Numbered from the stretch's first letter, positions 7,628-15,767 are shown. The stretch: DNA of 34,772 bases from Pseudomonas sp. CHM02 (GCF_000612585.1 NZ_JFCA01000067.1:1-34772), one strand, 5' to 3'. The notes: generated by a model from the sequence alone, not told the origin. Made by a program: numbers and translations.

Positions 7628-8761
7628 TCATATCCAACTTTCATAAAACTTCACCAGCGCCGTCGCAAGATCGGCCTGCAAGCCCTGTTCCAGACACCAT
7701 GTTTCGGCGTGTTGGCTCACCTCTGGCCAGTGTTCCAGCAGCATTTTCCACGCTTGAGCCATATCGGCCTCCGTGTTCCAGGCTTGCCAGAGCCCGATCA
7801 ATGCCGCCCTTGCCGCCGCTGATAAGTCGGCGGTGTACAGCTCGAGGAAGGCATCGAGCTTGTCGAGATGGATGTCTTCGTCCTGACGGTAGATGTGCCA
7901 CAGCAGCGGGCGCCCGGCCCATTGGGCGCGCACGAACGAGTCTTCGCCGCGCACGGCATTGAAGTCGCAGCACCACAACAGGCGGTCATATTGCTCCTGG
8001 CGCACGAACGCAATGACCTGCACGGTCAGCGATCCGCGCTGCTGGATAGCTCCCGCTGCCAGCCGGTCCAGGCCCAGCCAGCGCTGCACATCGCCAAGAA
8101 TGCGCCCTTCGGGAACCAACAGATGAGTGGCACGCCCGTCCGTCGATAACACCTCCAGCCAACTGGCCAGCCCGGCATTTTCGTAGGCAAACAGCGATAT
8201 CAGCCGCGCACCGGCTGCAGGAAATACGCCCAGGGACTGCAGGAAATGTTGCTGCGCACTGGCATCCTGCTGAAACGCACTACGCTGCTCCAACAATCGC
8301 GCCTCACGCAACAGACCGCCCGTGCCGGGCCGGAACCCGGGAAAGAAGAAGTACTTCTGCACGCCCTTGAACTTCACCGACGGCAGCGTGTGACACCCCA
8401 CCACCCACTCTTCGGCACTGAGGTAATCCAGGTTCATCCACAATGGCGTGCGTTCACGTGCGGCCATGGCTTCCATGTAGTCAGGCGGCAACTGGCACGC
8501 GAACGCGGCGATCACCACATCCGCCGCAGGCGCGTCCACCCACTCGGCCGGCCAATGACGCACTTCGACGCCTTCCTGCCATTGCAGGTCTTGCTGCACA
8601 TCAATGTCCGGGCACATGCGCTCGAAGGCGCGCAGGTCGTCGACCCACAAACGCACATCGCAGGCATGCTCCGCCACCAATTGCCGGGCCAGGCGCCAGG
8701 TCACGCCGATGTCGCCGTAGTTGTCGACGACGCTGCAAAAAATATCCCAGCGGGCTTTCAT
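7628..8761 (-). CDS. earP: EarP, EF-P arginine-32 rhamnosyltransferase
   Basis: A 377-residue inverting glycosyltransferase that moves rhamnose from dTDP-beta-L-rhamnose to R32 of EF-P. From the ATG at 8761 the conserved aspartates fall at D13 and D17 (SVVDNYGDIGVTWR), matching the numbering used for Pseudomonas EarP. This supports that start over the TTG four codons upstream, and GGAG precedes it. The nucleotide-sugar site motif RGEDSFVRAQWAG and the conserved YLSAEEWV and KFKGVQKYFFFPGF stretches are present. The gene precedes efp on the same strand, the usual Pseudomonas arrangement. Loss of this modification is known to impair polyproline translation. Confidence 0.96.
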   Translation of the reverse strand: MKARWDIFCSVVDNYGDIGVTWRLARQLVAEHACDVRLWVDDLRAFERMCPDIDVQQDLQWQEGVEVRHWPAEWVDAPAADVVIAAFACQLPPDYMEAMAARERTPLWMNLDYLSAEEWVVGCHTLPSVKFKGVQKYFFFPGFRPGTGGLLREARLLEQRSAFQQDASAQQHFLQSLGVFPAAGARLISLFAYENAGLASWLEVLSTDGRATHLLVPEGRILGDVQRWLGLDRLAAGAIQQRGSLTVQVIAFVRQEQYDRLLWCCDFNAVRGEDSFVRAQWAGRPLLWHIYRQDEDIHLDKLDAFLELYTADLSAAARAALIGLWQAWNTEADMAQAWKMLLEHWPEVSQHAETWCLEQGLQADLATALVKFYESWI

Positions 8762-8893
8762 TCCGGGCTCCAACGCTCAAAGGCTCGATTGTCCGCATAA
8801 ATGCACCGATGCAGAAGGCTTGATCGCGATTATTCTGCGCAGCGGCTGTGCGACAATCGCCGCCACGCCGTCAATGCCCGCCAGGAGGCCATC

Positions 8894-9262
8894 ATGTCTG
8901 ATCGTCCGTTGTCGCTGTTCAAGCTCAGTGCCGCTATCGCGTTTGGCGTGTGGCTGGGGTTTATCGCCATTGTGCTGACCACCTGGCTGGCGTCGCGCTA
9001 CCTGTTCCCGCAAAGCCTGGCGCCGATGGCCCAGGCGGTGCAGCAATTGGGCAAGCCAGCGGTTGTGGCGCCTGAACCGCCTAATCGCATGTTCGAGCAA
9101 TACCAGCAGAACCTGCAGAAGCAGGAACAGCAACAAAGCCTGGACCAGGCCCGCAACAATGCACGCAACCTGTCCAACCCCAAATGCCAGTTCTGGCTGC
9201 AACAGGACCAGAACGCGCCCAACGAAAAGACCCGGGCCAATGTCCTGCAATTCTGCGATTGA
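8894..9262 (+). CDS. Small membrane-anchored protein, unknown function
   Basis: A 122-residue protein that I do not recognise as a named family. Residues about 12-34 form one N-terminal transmembrane helix (FGVWLGFIAIVLTTWL). A polar region rich in Q, N and E follows, with a probable helix around MFEQYQQNLQKQEQQQ. The C-terminal part holds two cysteines (PKCQFWLQ and VLQFCD), which could pair if it is periplasmic. The start at 8894 is preceded by AGGAGG at a good distance; an in-frame extension to 8801 has no such site. Its stop overlaps the start of the Gre-like gene, so the two are translationally coupled. Confidence 0.75.
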   Translation: MSDRPLSLFKLSAAIAFGVWLGFIAIVLTTWLASRYLFPQSLAPMAQAVQQLGKPAVVAPEPPNRMFEQYQQNLQKQEQQQSLDQARNNARNLSNPKCQFWLQQDQNAPNEKTRANVLQFCD

Positions 9263-9750
9263 TGACCATGAATAAACACGCCGTCCACCAACTGATCCTG
9301 GAAAAGCTCAGCGTCGACCTCGATATCGCGCAACGTGCCGCACAGACCGCCTACGAAACCGCGACCCACGAAGAAAACATCGCTGAAAACAAATACGACA
9401 CCCTGGGGCTGGAGGCGTCCTACCTGGCGGCCGGGCAAGCCAAGCGTGTCGAGGAGATCAAGCAGGCACTGGCGCTGTGCCAGAACATGGCACTGCGGGC
9501 CTACGACGATCAGCGGGGTATAGAAGTCGGCGCGCTACTGGGCCTGGAAGACGAAAACGGTCGCCAGCAGTGGCTGTTCCTGGCGCCGGACGCGGCGGGT
9601 TTGAAGGTGGACGTGGTCGGGCAACCGGTGACCGTCATCACCCCGCGTTCGCCGCTGGGCAAAAGCCTGCTGGGCAAGTTCGAAGGGGATGAGGTGGAGA
9701 TTCGGGTGGCCGGCGCCCGGCAACACTTCACGGTTACCGACGCCAAATAA
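9262..9750 (+). CDS. GreA/GreB-family protein
   Basis: A 162-residue protein whose C-terminal half (from IEVGALLGLEDENG to RQHFTVTDAK) reads as the FKBP-like GreA/GreB C-terminal domain, including VITPRSPLGKSLLGK. The N-terminal half is helical. Its segment THEENIAENKYDTLGLEASY resembles the acidic tip region of the Gre coiled coil (SENADY in GreB). It may bind RNA polymerase or act in the secondary channel, but it is much diverged from the true GreB at 22000-22473. ATG 9262 overlaps the upstream stop as TGATG; a second ATG at 9268 is possible. It ends next to a REP element. Confidence 0.78.
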   Translation: MTMNKHAVHQLILEKLSVDLDIAQRAAQTAYETATHEENIAENKYDTLGLEASYLAAGQAKRVEEIKQALALCQNMALRAYDDQRGIEVGALLGLEDENGRQQWLFLAPDAAGLKVDVVGQPVTVITPRSPLGKSLLGKFEGDEVEIRVAGARQHFTVTDAK

Positions 9751-9751
9751 C

Positions 9752-9853
9752 CTGTAGGAGCGAGCTTGCTCGCGAAGAACGCAAGCACGCCGCGTGAATC
9801 CTGGCCCCCTGCGTTATCGTTGACGATTTTCGCGAGCACGCTCGCTCCTACAG
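9752..9853. repeat. REP palindrome doublet
   Basis: Arms 9752-9776 and 9829-9853 are 25-base inverted repeats with one mismatch (CTGTAGGAGCGAGC core, then TTGCTCGCGAA). The element fills most of the gap between the convergent Gre-like gene and cysB. Confidence 0.88.
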
Positions 9854-9871
9854 TGGATCGCATTCATTCAC

Positions 9872-10846
9872 TTAATGGACGGGCAGCTCAACGCCATCAA
9901 ACAGCTCTTCCAGTTCCTGCTTGTTGTGGCACTGGATCGCCTTGGCCATGACTTCACGGGTCAGGTGCGGTGCAAACTTCTCGATGAAATCGCACATGAA
10001 GCCACGCAGGAACGTGCCACGGCGGAAGCCGATCTTAGTCACGCTGGACTCGAACAGCTCACTGGCATCGAGCACCACCAGGTCTTTGTCGAGCGCAGTG
10101 TCGACCGCCATCTTGGCGACGATACCGACGCCCAGGCCCAGTCGCACGTAGGTCTTGATCACGTCGGCGTCGGCCGCGGTGAAGACTACTTTTGGCGTCA
10201 AGCCGCGATGGCTGAAGGCTTCGTCGAGTTTGGAACGGCCGGTGAAGCCGAACACGTACGTCACGATCGGGTATTCGGCCAGGGCCTCCAGGGTCAGCTT
10301 CGGCAGCTTGGCCAATGGGTGACCTTGCGGCACGACGACGCAGCGGTTCCAGCGGTAGCACGGCATCATCACCAGGTCACCGAACAGCTCGAGGGCCTCG
10401 GTGGCGATCGCGAAATCAACGGTGCCGTCAGCGGCCATCTCGGCGATCTGCATCGGCGAGCCCTGGTGCATGTGCAACGCCACGTCAGGGTACTGCTTGA
10501 TGAAATCGCGGATCACCGGCGGCAATGCATAACGTGCCTGGGTGTGGGTGGTGGCGATGGACAGGGTGCCCTTCTTCTCGTTGGAGAATTCCTGGGCGAT
10601 CTGCTTGATGCTTTCGACTTTGCGCAGGATTTCGCCAGCGGTGGTGATGATGCGCTCACCGGCCGGAGTGACACGGGTCAGGTGCTTGCCGCTGCGCGCG
10701 AACACTTCGACGCCCAGCTCGTCTTCGAGCAGGCGGATCTGCTTGCTGATACCGGGTTGCGAGGTGTAAAGGCTTTGAGCGGTAGCGGAAACGTTGAGGT
10801 CGTGGTGCGCCACTTCCCAGATGTAGCGCAGTTGTTGAAGCTTCAT
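9872..10846 (-). CDS. cysB: CysB, LysR-type master regulator of sulfur assimilation
   Basis: A 324-residue protein that matches CysB end to end. The winged helix starts MKLQQLRYIWEVAHHDLNVS with recognition region TSQPGISKQIRLLEDELG. The anion-binding residues T100, T102 and Q103 lie in ATTHTQARYALPP, at the same numbering as in enterobacterial CysB. CysB binds N-acetylserine or sulfate/thiosulfate and activates cysteine-synthesis and organosulfur genes. The gene is monocistronic or first in its unit: a 103-base AT-rich gap separates it from the universal stress protein gene upstream. It ends next to a REP element. Confidence 0.96.
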   Translation of the reverse strand: MKLQQLRYIWEVAHHDLNVSATAQSLYTSQPGISKQIRLLEDELGVEVFARSGKHLTRVTPAGERIITTAGEILRKVESIKQIAQEFSNEKKGTLSIATTHTQARYALPPVIRDFIKQYPDVALHMHQGSPMQIAEMAADGTVDFAIATEALELFGDLVMMPCYRWNRCVVVPQGHPLAKLPKLTLEALAEYPIVTYVFGFTGRSKLDEAFSHRGLTPKVVFTAADADVIKTYVRLGLGVGIVAKMAVDTALDKDLVVLDASELFESSVTKIGFRRGTFLRGFMCDFIEKFAPHLTREVMAKAIQCHNKQELEELFDGVELPVH

Positions 10847-10949
10847 ATGTGTCCCTCAAAGCAGATAGACGCCACGGGTATCAGCGACGGCATATAACTA
10901 TATTAAAGGTTTGATGGATAAATCTAGAACTTTTTATCGTTTTCATCCA

Positions 10950-11450
10950 TCACACGTCATCACTGCGGCGACGTTGCAATGAAGGCACCAGGTAAACCGG
11001 CACCGTAGACAGCTGCAGCACCCGCGCAGCCGTGCGCCCCAACGGAGTGGCCGCCGCAGTTGCGTGGCTATGACTGCCGACGATCAACAGGTCGACGGAC
11101 AGCTTGCGCAACTGGTCGAGTATCACATCGCACGGGTCCCCCTGGATCACCCGTACCGAGCGAATCAACTTCAGGTCCTGCTCCCCGTCCCCCAACTCCT
11201 CGCGAAAACTGTCCAGCACCCGCTGCTCGATCGTCGCCATCACCGTGGTCAGCCCCTGGCTCTGCCATTCGCTCAGGGCCTGCTCATCAAGGTAGCTCTG
11301 TAACACCGATTCGGCGAACAACCCGATGGGCTCGACCACGTGAATCACATACAAATCTGCCTTGAACGTCCGGGCCAGCGCCAGCGCATGCTGCATCACA
11401 TAAGGCGCGTACAGACCGAGGTCCGTGGCGTACAGCATCGAACCAATCAT
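10950..11450 (-). CDS. Universal stress protein (UspA family)
   Basis: A 166-residue single-domain Usp. It starts MIGSMLYATDLGLYAPYVM, the usual first strand and D-containing loop. The nucleotide-binding signature near the C-terminus reads GSHSHATAAATPLGRTAARV, of the G-x2-G-x9-G(S/T) type, though the first spacing glycines are partly replaced by H and A. Family members bind ATP and act in stress survival; the specific role here is unknown. The start has AGGAGG 5 bases upstream. It stands between cysB and a 5'-nucleotidase gene, on the same strand as both. Confidence 0.9.
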   Translation of the reverse strand: MIGSMLYATDLGLYAPYVMQHALALARTFKADLYVIHVVEPIGLFAESVLQSYLDEQALSEWQSQGLTTVMATIEQRVLDSFREELGDGEQDLKLIRSVRVIQGDPCDVILDQLRKLSVDLLIVGSHSHATAAATPLGRTAARVLQLSTVPVYLVPSLQRRRSDDV

Positions 11451-11520
11451 AGAACCTCCTGGGCTGCCAGGATGGCGGAGATGAAATGAGCTTAGCAGCG
11501 CCCAGGCGACTTGGATTGAC

Positions 11521-12426
11521 TTAGATCTTCACCTCATTACTGATGCCATGGGGCACGTGCCCGGTGGCCACAAACTCCATGGCCTTCTCACAATGACCGG
11601 CCTGGTCATCGAAAAACACATCGGCGGCAAAGGCCTCCAGGAACGCGGACTTTTCCAGGCCGCCGAGGAACAATGACTCGTCCAGGCGGATATCCCACTC
11701 ACGCAAGGTGCGAATCACCCGCTCGTGTGACGGCGCCGATCGTGCAGTGACCAGGGCGGTGCGGATCGGGCAGGCTTCATCGGGAAACTCGCGCTGCAAC
11801 AAGTTGAGGGCCGCCAGAAAACCCTTGAAAGGACCGCCGTGCAAAGGCTGGCGCGCCGACTCCCGCTCATTGGCCTGGAACGCTTCCAGGCCGCCGGCCT
11901 GGTACACACGCTCCGACTCATCGGAGAACAGCACTGCATCACCATCAAAGGCAATGCGCAGTTCTTCGCTGGAGGCGCGGTTCGGGCCGCCGGACAGAAT
12001 CGTTGCCGCCGCAAACCCGGCATCAAGGGCACTGCGCACATCTTCAGCATGGGTCGAAAGAAACAGATGGCAGCCAAACGCCGCCAGATACGGATAAGGA
12101 CTACGCCCGCCCACGAAAGCGGCGCGGGAAATATCCAGGCCGTAATGCTGGATTGAATTGAACACACGCAAGCCGGTGTCGGCACTGTTGCGCGACACCA
12201 GCACCACTTCGACCCGGGCGCGGCCGAGGCTGGCATTGAGGCTGAGCAGCTTCTTGACCAGCGGGAAGGCGTCACCGGGCTCGAGGATTTCCTCCTCGTG
12301 TTCGATCTGGTATTGACGGTAGGTCTCGACCCCTTCGGCCAGGTAGACCTTGTGGCTTTCACTCAAGTCGAAGAGTGCCCGCGAGGAAATCGCCAGCACC
12401 AGTTTGTCGCCCAAGCCCTTTGCCAT
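11521..12426 (-). CDS. 5'-nucleotidase, cytosolic NT5C1-type
   Basis: A 301-residue protein of the 5'-nucleotidase family related to eukaryotic cytosolic 5'-nucleotidase 1A (Pfam PF06189). Recognisable segments are KLVLAISSRALFDLSESH at the N-terminus, the aspartate-bearing FDGDAVLFSDESERVY in the middle, and DVFFDDQAGHCEKA near the C-terminus, which supply HAD-type acidic residues. The first motif reads AISSRALFDL where classical HADs have DxD, as is usual for this family. It should dephosphorylate nucleoside monophosphates in the cytoplasm. The start has GGGGGA upstream. The next gene upstream, a ketopantoate-reductase type enzyme, is only 15 bases away, so they are probably cotranscribed. 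Confidence 0.85.
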   Translation of the reverse strand: MAKGLGDKLVLAISSRALFDLSESHKVYLAEGVETYRQYQIEHEEEILEPGDAFPLVKKLLSLNASLGRARVEVVLVSRNSADTGLRVFNSIQHYGLDISRAAFVGGRSPYPYLAAFGCHLFLSTHAEDVRSALDAGFAAATILSGGPNRASSEELRIAFDGDAVLFSDESERVYQAGGLEAFQANERESARQPLHGGPFKGFLAALNLLQREFPDEACPIRTALVTARSAPSHERVIRTLREWDIRLDESLFLGGLEKSAFLEAFAADVFFDDQAGHCEKAMEFVATGHVPHGISNEVKI

Positions 12427-12441
12427 GGTGTGTCCCCCGAC

Positions 12442-13395
12442 TCAGCGGTTATGCCGATCAATAAAACTTAACGCCTGGTAGAGCGCCTGCATTCGCGGCA
12501 ATTCGCAACCGGCGGCTTTTGCCGCGGCGAGTGGCCGGGCATAGATCGCCTCCAGTTCCAGCGGGCGTTTGTGCACGTGATCGTGGTACATGCTCGGCAG
12601 GTAGTCGTCCATGGTTTCGGTCATGGTGAACATCTGCTCGGCGTAGCTCTGGGGTATGTCGTGACCACAGGCGTGGGCGCCCTGCACCACTTCAGCCATC
12701 AGCGCCTGGATCAGTTCGCGGCTGGACTCGTCCGCCATCATGGCCGTGGTGCCGGTGCCCAATAACACCGAGAGGCCGTTGTAGGGGACGTTCCACACCA
12801 GCTTGTACCACCGGGCCTGATGCACATTGGCCATGGCCTGGGACTCGATGCCGGCCTGGTGAAACAACGCGGCGCCGGCGTCGACAATCGCCTTTTGCAG
12901 GGCGGCATCATTGGCCGCCGTGCCGCTGTGATACCCCAGGTTGACCCGGCCCAAGGCCTGGTGCTCGATAACGCCGGGGGCAGAACGGTGCACGCCGATG
13001 TAGCACAGGCCGCCGAGCAGGTGCAGCGACGGCGGCAAATGTTCACGCAGGCTGTCTTCGACATCGAGGCCGTTCTGCAGCAACACCACCTTGGCGTCCG
13101 GCGCCGCCACCTGGGCGATGGTCGGGGCCAGCTCGAGGTTGCCGGTCGACTTGGTGCCAACCAGCAGCCAGTCGCAAGGCGGCATATCGGCGGCGCGGGC
13201 ATAGGCCTGCACCGGGTGCAGGTGCAAGGGTCCATGCACGGTGCTGTTGAGGTGCAGGCCACGCTCGCTGACGGCCGCGTATTCACTGCGCAACAGGAAG
13301 TGCACATCGAAACCGGCGCGCGCCAGCATCAAGCCGTAGTAACCCCCGATGGCGCCGGTGCCGATAATGCCGATACGGGGTGATGGTGCGGTCAT
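12442..13395 (-). CDS. 2-dehydropantoate 2-reductase family protein
   Basis: A 317-residue NADPH-dependent reductase of the ApbA/PanE family. The dinucleotide-binding motif is IGIIGTGAIGGYYG (residues 8-21) and the catalytic lysine is K198 in the signature KLVWNVPYN. PanE reduces ketopantoate to pantoate in pantothenate synthesis. Pseudomonads carry several family members, and most are not the main PanE (IlvC can also do this step), so the gene symbol is withheld. The start codon overlaps the stop of the upstream thioredoxin-like gene by four bases (ATGA), indicating translational coupling. Confidence 0.87.
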   Translation of the reverse strand: MTAPSPRIGIIGTGAIGGYYGLMLARAGFDVHFLLRSEYAAVSERGLHLNSTVHGPLHLHPVQAYARAADMPPCDWLLVGTKSTGNLELAPTIAQVAAPDAKVVLLQNGLDVEDSLREHLPPSLHLLGGLCYIGVHRSAPGVIEHQALGRVNLGYHSGTAANDAALQKAIVDAGAALFHQAGIESQAMANVHQARWYKLVWNVPYNGLSVLLGTGTTAMMADESSRELIQALMAEVVQGAHACGHDIPQSYAEQMFTMTETMDDYLPSMYHDHVHKRPLELEAIYARPLAAAKAAGCELPRMQALYQALSFIDRHNR

Positions 13396-13778
13396 GGCAG
13401 ATCCTCTGGAGTGCGGGTAAGCGCTTGGTCAATGGAGTCAGCAAGGTCAGACCGTGTAAGACGCGTCTGCAGTTGCCCGAAGAATTGACCCTCGCACACC
13501 ACGAACAACGCCGGCAAATGAAAGATCTGGTAGCGTTCGACCGCACCGCCGTTGTCCCCGGCGTCCACCCAGCACACCCGGTCCACCGGCAACGGCCAGC
13601 CCGGCAATTGCTGGCGTGCCCAACGGCAACTGGAACACCCAGGGCTTGTGAACACGACGAGCGAAATACCTGGCAATCCCAGCAATTGCTGGTCAATATC
13701 CAGGTCGGTCAATTCCAGTTCCTTCACTATACTGCTGCCACCGCCGTCAATTGGACGGTGCTCGGAGTCCGTGTACAT
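13392..13778 (-). CDS. Thioredoxin-like protein with a CSSC motif
   Basis: A 128-residue thioredoxin-fold protein. The redox motif is CSSC in FTSPGCSSCRWARQQLPGW, followed by strand and helix elements and the cis-proline region FHLPALFVV. There is no signal peptide, so it is cytoplasmic. The CSSC pair differs from the CGPC of thioredoxin and suggests a specialised partner. The ATG at 13778 shares bases with the divergent PilZ-like start at 13777. Its ribosome site is poor (GAGG about 13 bases away), so a later start such as the GTG before KELELTDLD is possible. Its 3' end overlaps the reductase gene, its likely operon partner. Confidence 0.8.
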   Translation of the reverse strand: MYTDSEHRPIDGGGSSIVKELELTDLDIDQQLLGLPGISLVVFTSPGCSSCRWARQQLPGWPLPVDRVCWVDAGDNGGAVERYQIFHLPALFVVCEGQFFGQLQTRLTRSDLADSIDQALTRTPEDLP

Positions 13779-14211
13779 GGGTCGTTTTTTACCTCACCCT
13801 GATGATGCCGCTGTCGAGTTAATCCAACGTCCCTCTCCCGCTATACCCCGCCAACGCCTGCACACTATCGGCCTGGGCGGTGTCGCCTGCAATTGGCCGC
13901 GCGCCTGGCGCGAGGGCACGGCCGTGGATCTGCAGATCCCTTCACTGGGCGCCAGCGCGCGTTATCCAGGCTATGTGGCGTGGTGCCGCAAGGTGGAAAA
14001 CGGCTACCGTGTCGGCGTCTCGTTTACCGACGAGCATGCGCTGTTCGGTGCGCGAATGGGTGAGCAAGCATGCCGGATAGAGCGCTACTGCCGCCAGCAC
14101 GAAGACGCCGAACCGACACCCCAGCAACTCGAAGCCTTGGCCCGTGAGTGGGTATCGCGCCATGCCAGCGAGTTCTCCCATGAGGCATTTGTGGCGCCAG
14201 CGCTGGATTAA
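13777..14211 (+). CDS. PilZ-domain-like protein
   Basis: A 144-residue protein whose middle reads as a PilZ beta barrel: RQRLHTIGLGGVACNWP, then GTAVDLQIPSLG, then YPGYVAWCRKVENGYRVGVS. In classical PilZ domains an RxxxR motif is followed by D/N-x-S-x-x-G. Here the second motif reads TIGLGG and no proper RxxxR is present, so c-di-GMP binding is doubtful. The ATG at 13777 has GGAG 9 bases upstream. The promoter must lie inside the divergent thioredoxin gene. A DAHP synthase gene follows 131 bases later on the same strand. Confidence 0.75.
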   Translation: MGRFLPHPDDAAVELIQRPSPAIPRQRLHTIGLGGVACNWPRAWREGTAVDLQIPSLGASARYPGYVAWCRKVENGYRVGVSFTDEHALFGARMGEQACRIERYCRQHEDAEPTPQQLEALAREWVSRHASEFSHEAFVAPALD

Positions 14212-14342
14212 AGCGGGCTTTGCCCATTGTCGCGGGCCCGTGTTACGCGCTAAGGTTCCTCCCCCCTGCATTCAAATCATGCTGTGCTCCGCCGCACGGG
14301 GATGGCTGGCGGCCGGCACCCGTGACCCTGACGAGTAACACG

Positions 14343-15419
14343 ATGGCTGATTTACCGATCAATGACCTAAACGTCGAATCCAACGAGACCCTGATCACGC
14401 CCGATCAGCTCAAGCGCGAAATCCCTTTGAGCGACGCTGCCCTGCAGACCGTCACCAAGGGCCGCGAAGTCATCCGTGACATTCTCGACGGCACCGACCA
14501 CCGCCTCTTCGTCGTCATCGGGCCTTGCTCGATCCACGACCTCAAGGCTGCCCACGAGTACGCCGAGCGCCTCAAGGTGCTGGCGGCGGAAGTGTCCGAC
14601 ACCCTGTACCTGGTGATGCGCGTCTATTTCGAAAAACCGCGTACCACCGTCGGCTGGAAAGGCTTGATCAACGACCCGTACCTGGACGACTCGTTCAAGA
14701 TCCAGGACGGCCTGCACATCGGTCGTCAGTTGCTGCTGGACCTGGCCGAGATGGGCCTGCCCACTGCCACCGAAGCCCTGGACCCGATCTCCCCGCAGTA
14801 CCTGCAGGACTTGATCAGTTGGTCGGCCATCGGCGCACGTACCACCGAATCCCAGACTCACCGTGAAATGGCATCCGGCCTGTCCTCGGCCGTGGGCTTC
14901 AAGAACGGCACCGACGGCGGCCTGACCGTGGCGATCAACGCGCTGCAATCGGTCTCCAGCCCGCACCGTTTCCTGGGTATCAACCAGGAAGGTGGCGTAT
15001 CCATCGTCACCACCAAGGGCAACGCCTACGGTCACGTGGTGCTGCGTGGCGGCAACGGCAAGCCCAACTATGATTCGGTCAGCGTGGCCCTGTGCGAGCA
15101 GGCACTGAACAAGGCCAAGATCAAGCCGAACATCATGGTCGACTGCAGCCACGCCAACTCCAACAAGGACCCGGCCCTGCAGCCGCTGGTGATGGAAAAC
15201 GTCGCCAACCAGATCCTCGAAGGCAACCAGTCGATCATCGGCCTGATGGTCGAGAGCCACCTGAACTGGGGTTGCCAGGCAATTCCAAAAGACCTGGCCG
15301 ACTTGCAGTACGGCGTGTCGATCACCGATGCGTGCATCGATTGGTCCGCCACCGAAAACACCCTGCGCAGCATGCACGCCAAGCTCAAGGACGTATTGCC
15401 CAAGCGCAAGCGCACCTGA
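14343..15419 (+). CDS. Class I DAHP synthase (AroF/AroG type)
   Basis: A 358-residue 3-deoxy-7-phosphoheptulonate synthase of the microbial class I alpha type, close in length to E. coli AroG (350). The active-site cysteine is C62 in VVIGPCSIHDLKAA. The PEP-binding segment is RVYFEKPRTTVGWKG, and the metal-binding histidine is in VDCSHANSNKD. The N-terminal extension needed for amino-acid feedback is present, but I cannot tell which aromatic amino acid inhibits it. ATG 14343 is preferred because an upstream in-frame extension lacks family similarity. A strong terminator follows. This is the second DAHP synthase in the window and is unrelated in sequence to the class II enzyme at the left end. 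Confidence 0.95.
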   Translation: MADLPINDLNVESNETLITPDQLKREIPLSDAALQTVTKGREVIRDILDGTDHRLFVVIGPCSIHDLKAAHEYAERLKVLAAEVSDTLYLVMRVYFEKPRTTVGWKGLINDPYLDDSFKIQDGLHIGRQLLLDLAEMGLPTATEALDPISPQYLQDLISWSAIGARTTESQTHREMASGLSSAVGFKNGTDGGLTVAINALQSVSSPHRFLGINQEGGVSIVTTKGNAYGHVVLRGGNGKPNYDSVSVALCEQALNKAKIKPNIMVDCSHANSNKDPALQPLVMENVANQILEGNQSIIGLMVESHLNWGCQAIPKDLADLQYGVSITDACIDWSATENTLRSMHAKLKDVLPKRKRT

Positions 15420-15440
15420 GTCTGTATCGAGCGCACACAA

Positions 15441-15467
15441 AAACGCCGGGCTAAGCCCGGCGTTTTT
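15441..15467. terminator. Rho-independent terminator after the class I DAHP synthase
   Basis: Stem ACGCCGGGC (15443-15451) pairs with GCCCGGCGT (15455-15463) around a TAA loop, flanked by A and T runs. It can act for both the DAHP synthase and the convergent GNAT gene. Confidence 0.92.
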
Positions 15468-15485
15468 CATGCTGCTGTCTAAGGT

Positions 15486-15767
15486 TTACAGCTTCGCGGC
15501 ATGGCGCTGGTGGCGCTCCATGTAGCGTTCGACGTAGGAGCAGGACGGGATCACCGTGTAGCCTGCCTCTTCGGCGAACTTCAAGGCTTCCTCGGTCAAT
15601 GCCGCCGCGATACCACGACCCCGCAGTGCGTTGGGCACGAAGGTCCGATAGATATCCAGGGTCTGTTTGCCGAGGTCCATATAGGTCAGATAGGCACGAT
15701 GACCGTCCACATTGGTCTCGAACTGATGACCAGCCTGGTCATGGTGGATGGACAACGCCTCGCTCAT
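15486..15767 (-). CDS. Small GNAT-fold N-acetyltransferase (YjdJ type)
   Basis: A 93-residue protein of the short GNAT family (YjdJ/GCN5-related, PF14542 type). The acetyl-CoA-binding motif is visible as VPNALRGRGIAAALTEEALK, followed by the C-terminal CSYVERYMERHQRH. The ATG at 15767 has GAGGAG 6 bases upstream; an extension to 15833 is not supported. The substrate is unknown. It converges on the DAHP synthase gene across the terminator. Confidence 0.88.
   Translation of the reverse strand: MSEALSIHHDQAGHQFETNVDGHRAYLTYMDLGKQTLDIYRTFVPNALRGRGIAAALTEEALKFAEEAGYTVIPSCSYVERYMERHQRHAAKL

Noticed and set aside
9875..10897. 340-codon plus-strand frame antisense to cysB
   Set aside because: Shadow of the cysB gene; cysB identity is certain.
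14367..15470. 367-codon minus-strand frame antisense to the class I DAHP synthase
   Set aside because: Shadow frame over a certain gene; rich in V, D, G and Q as expected for antisense of a high-GC gene.
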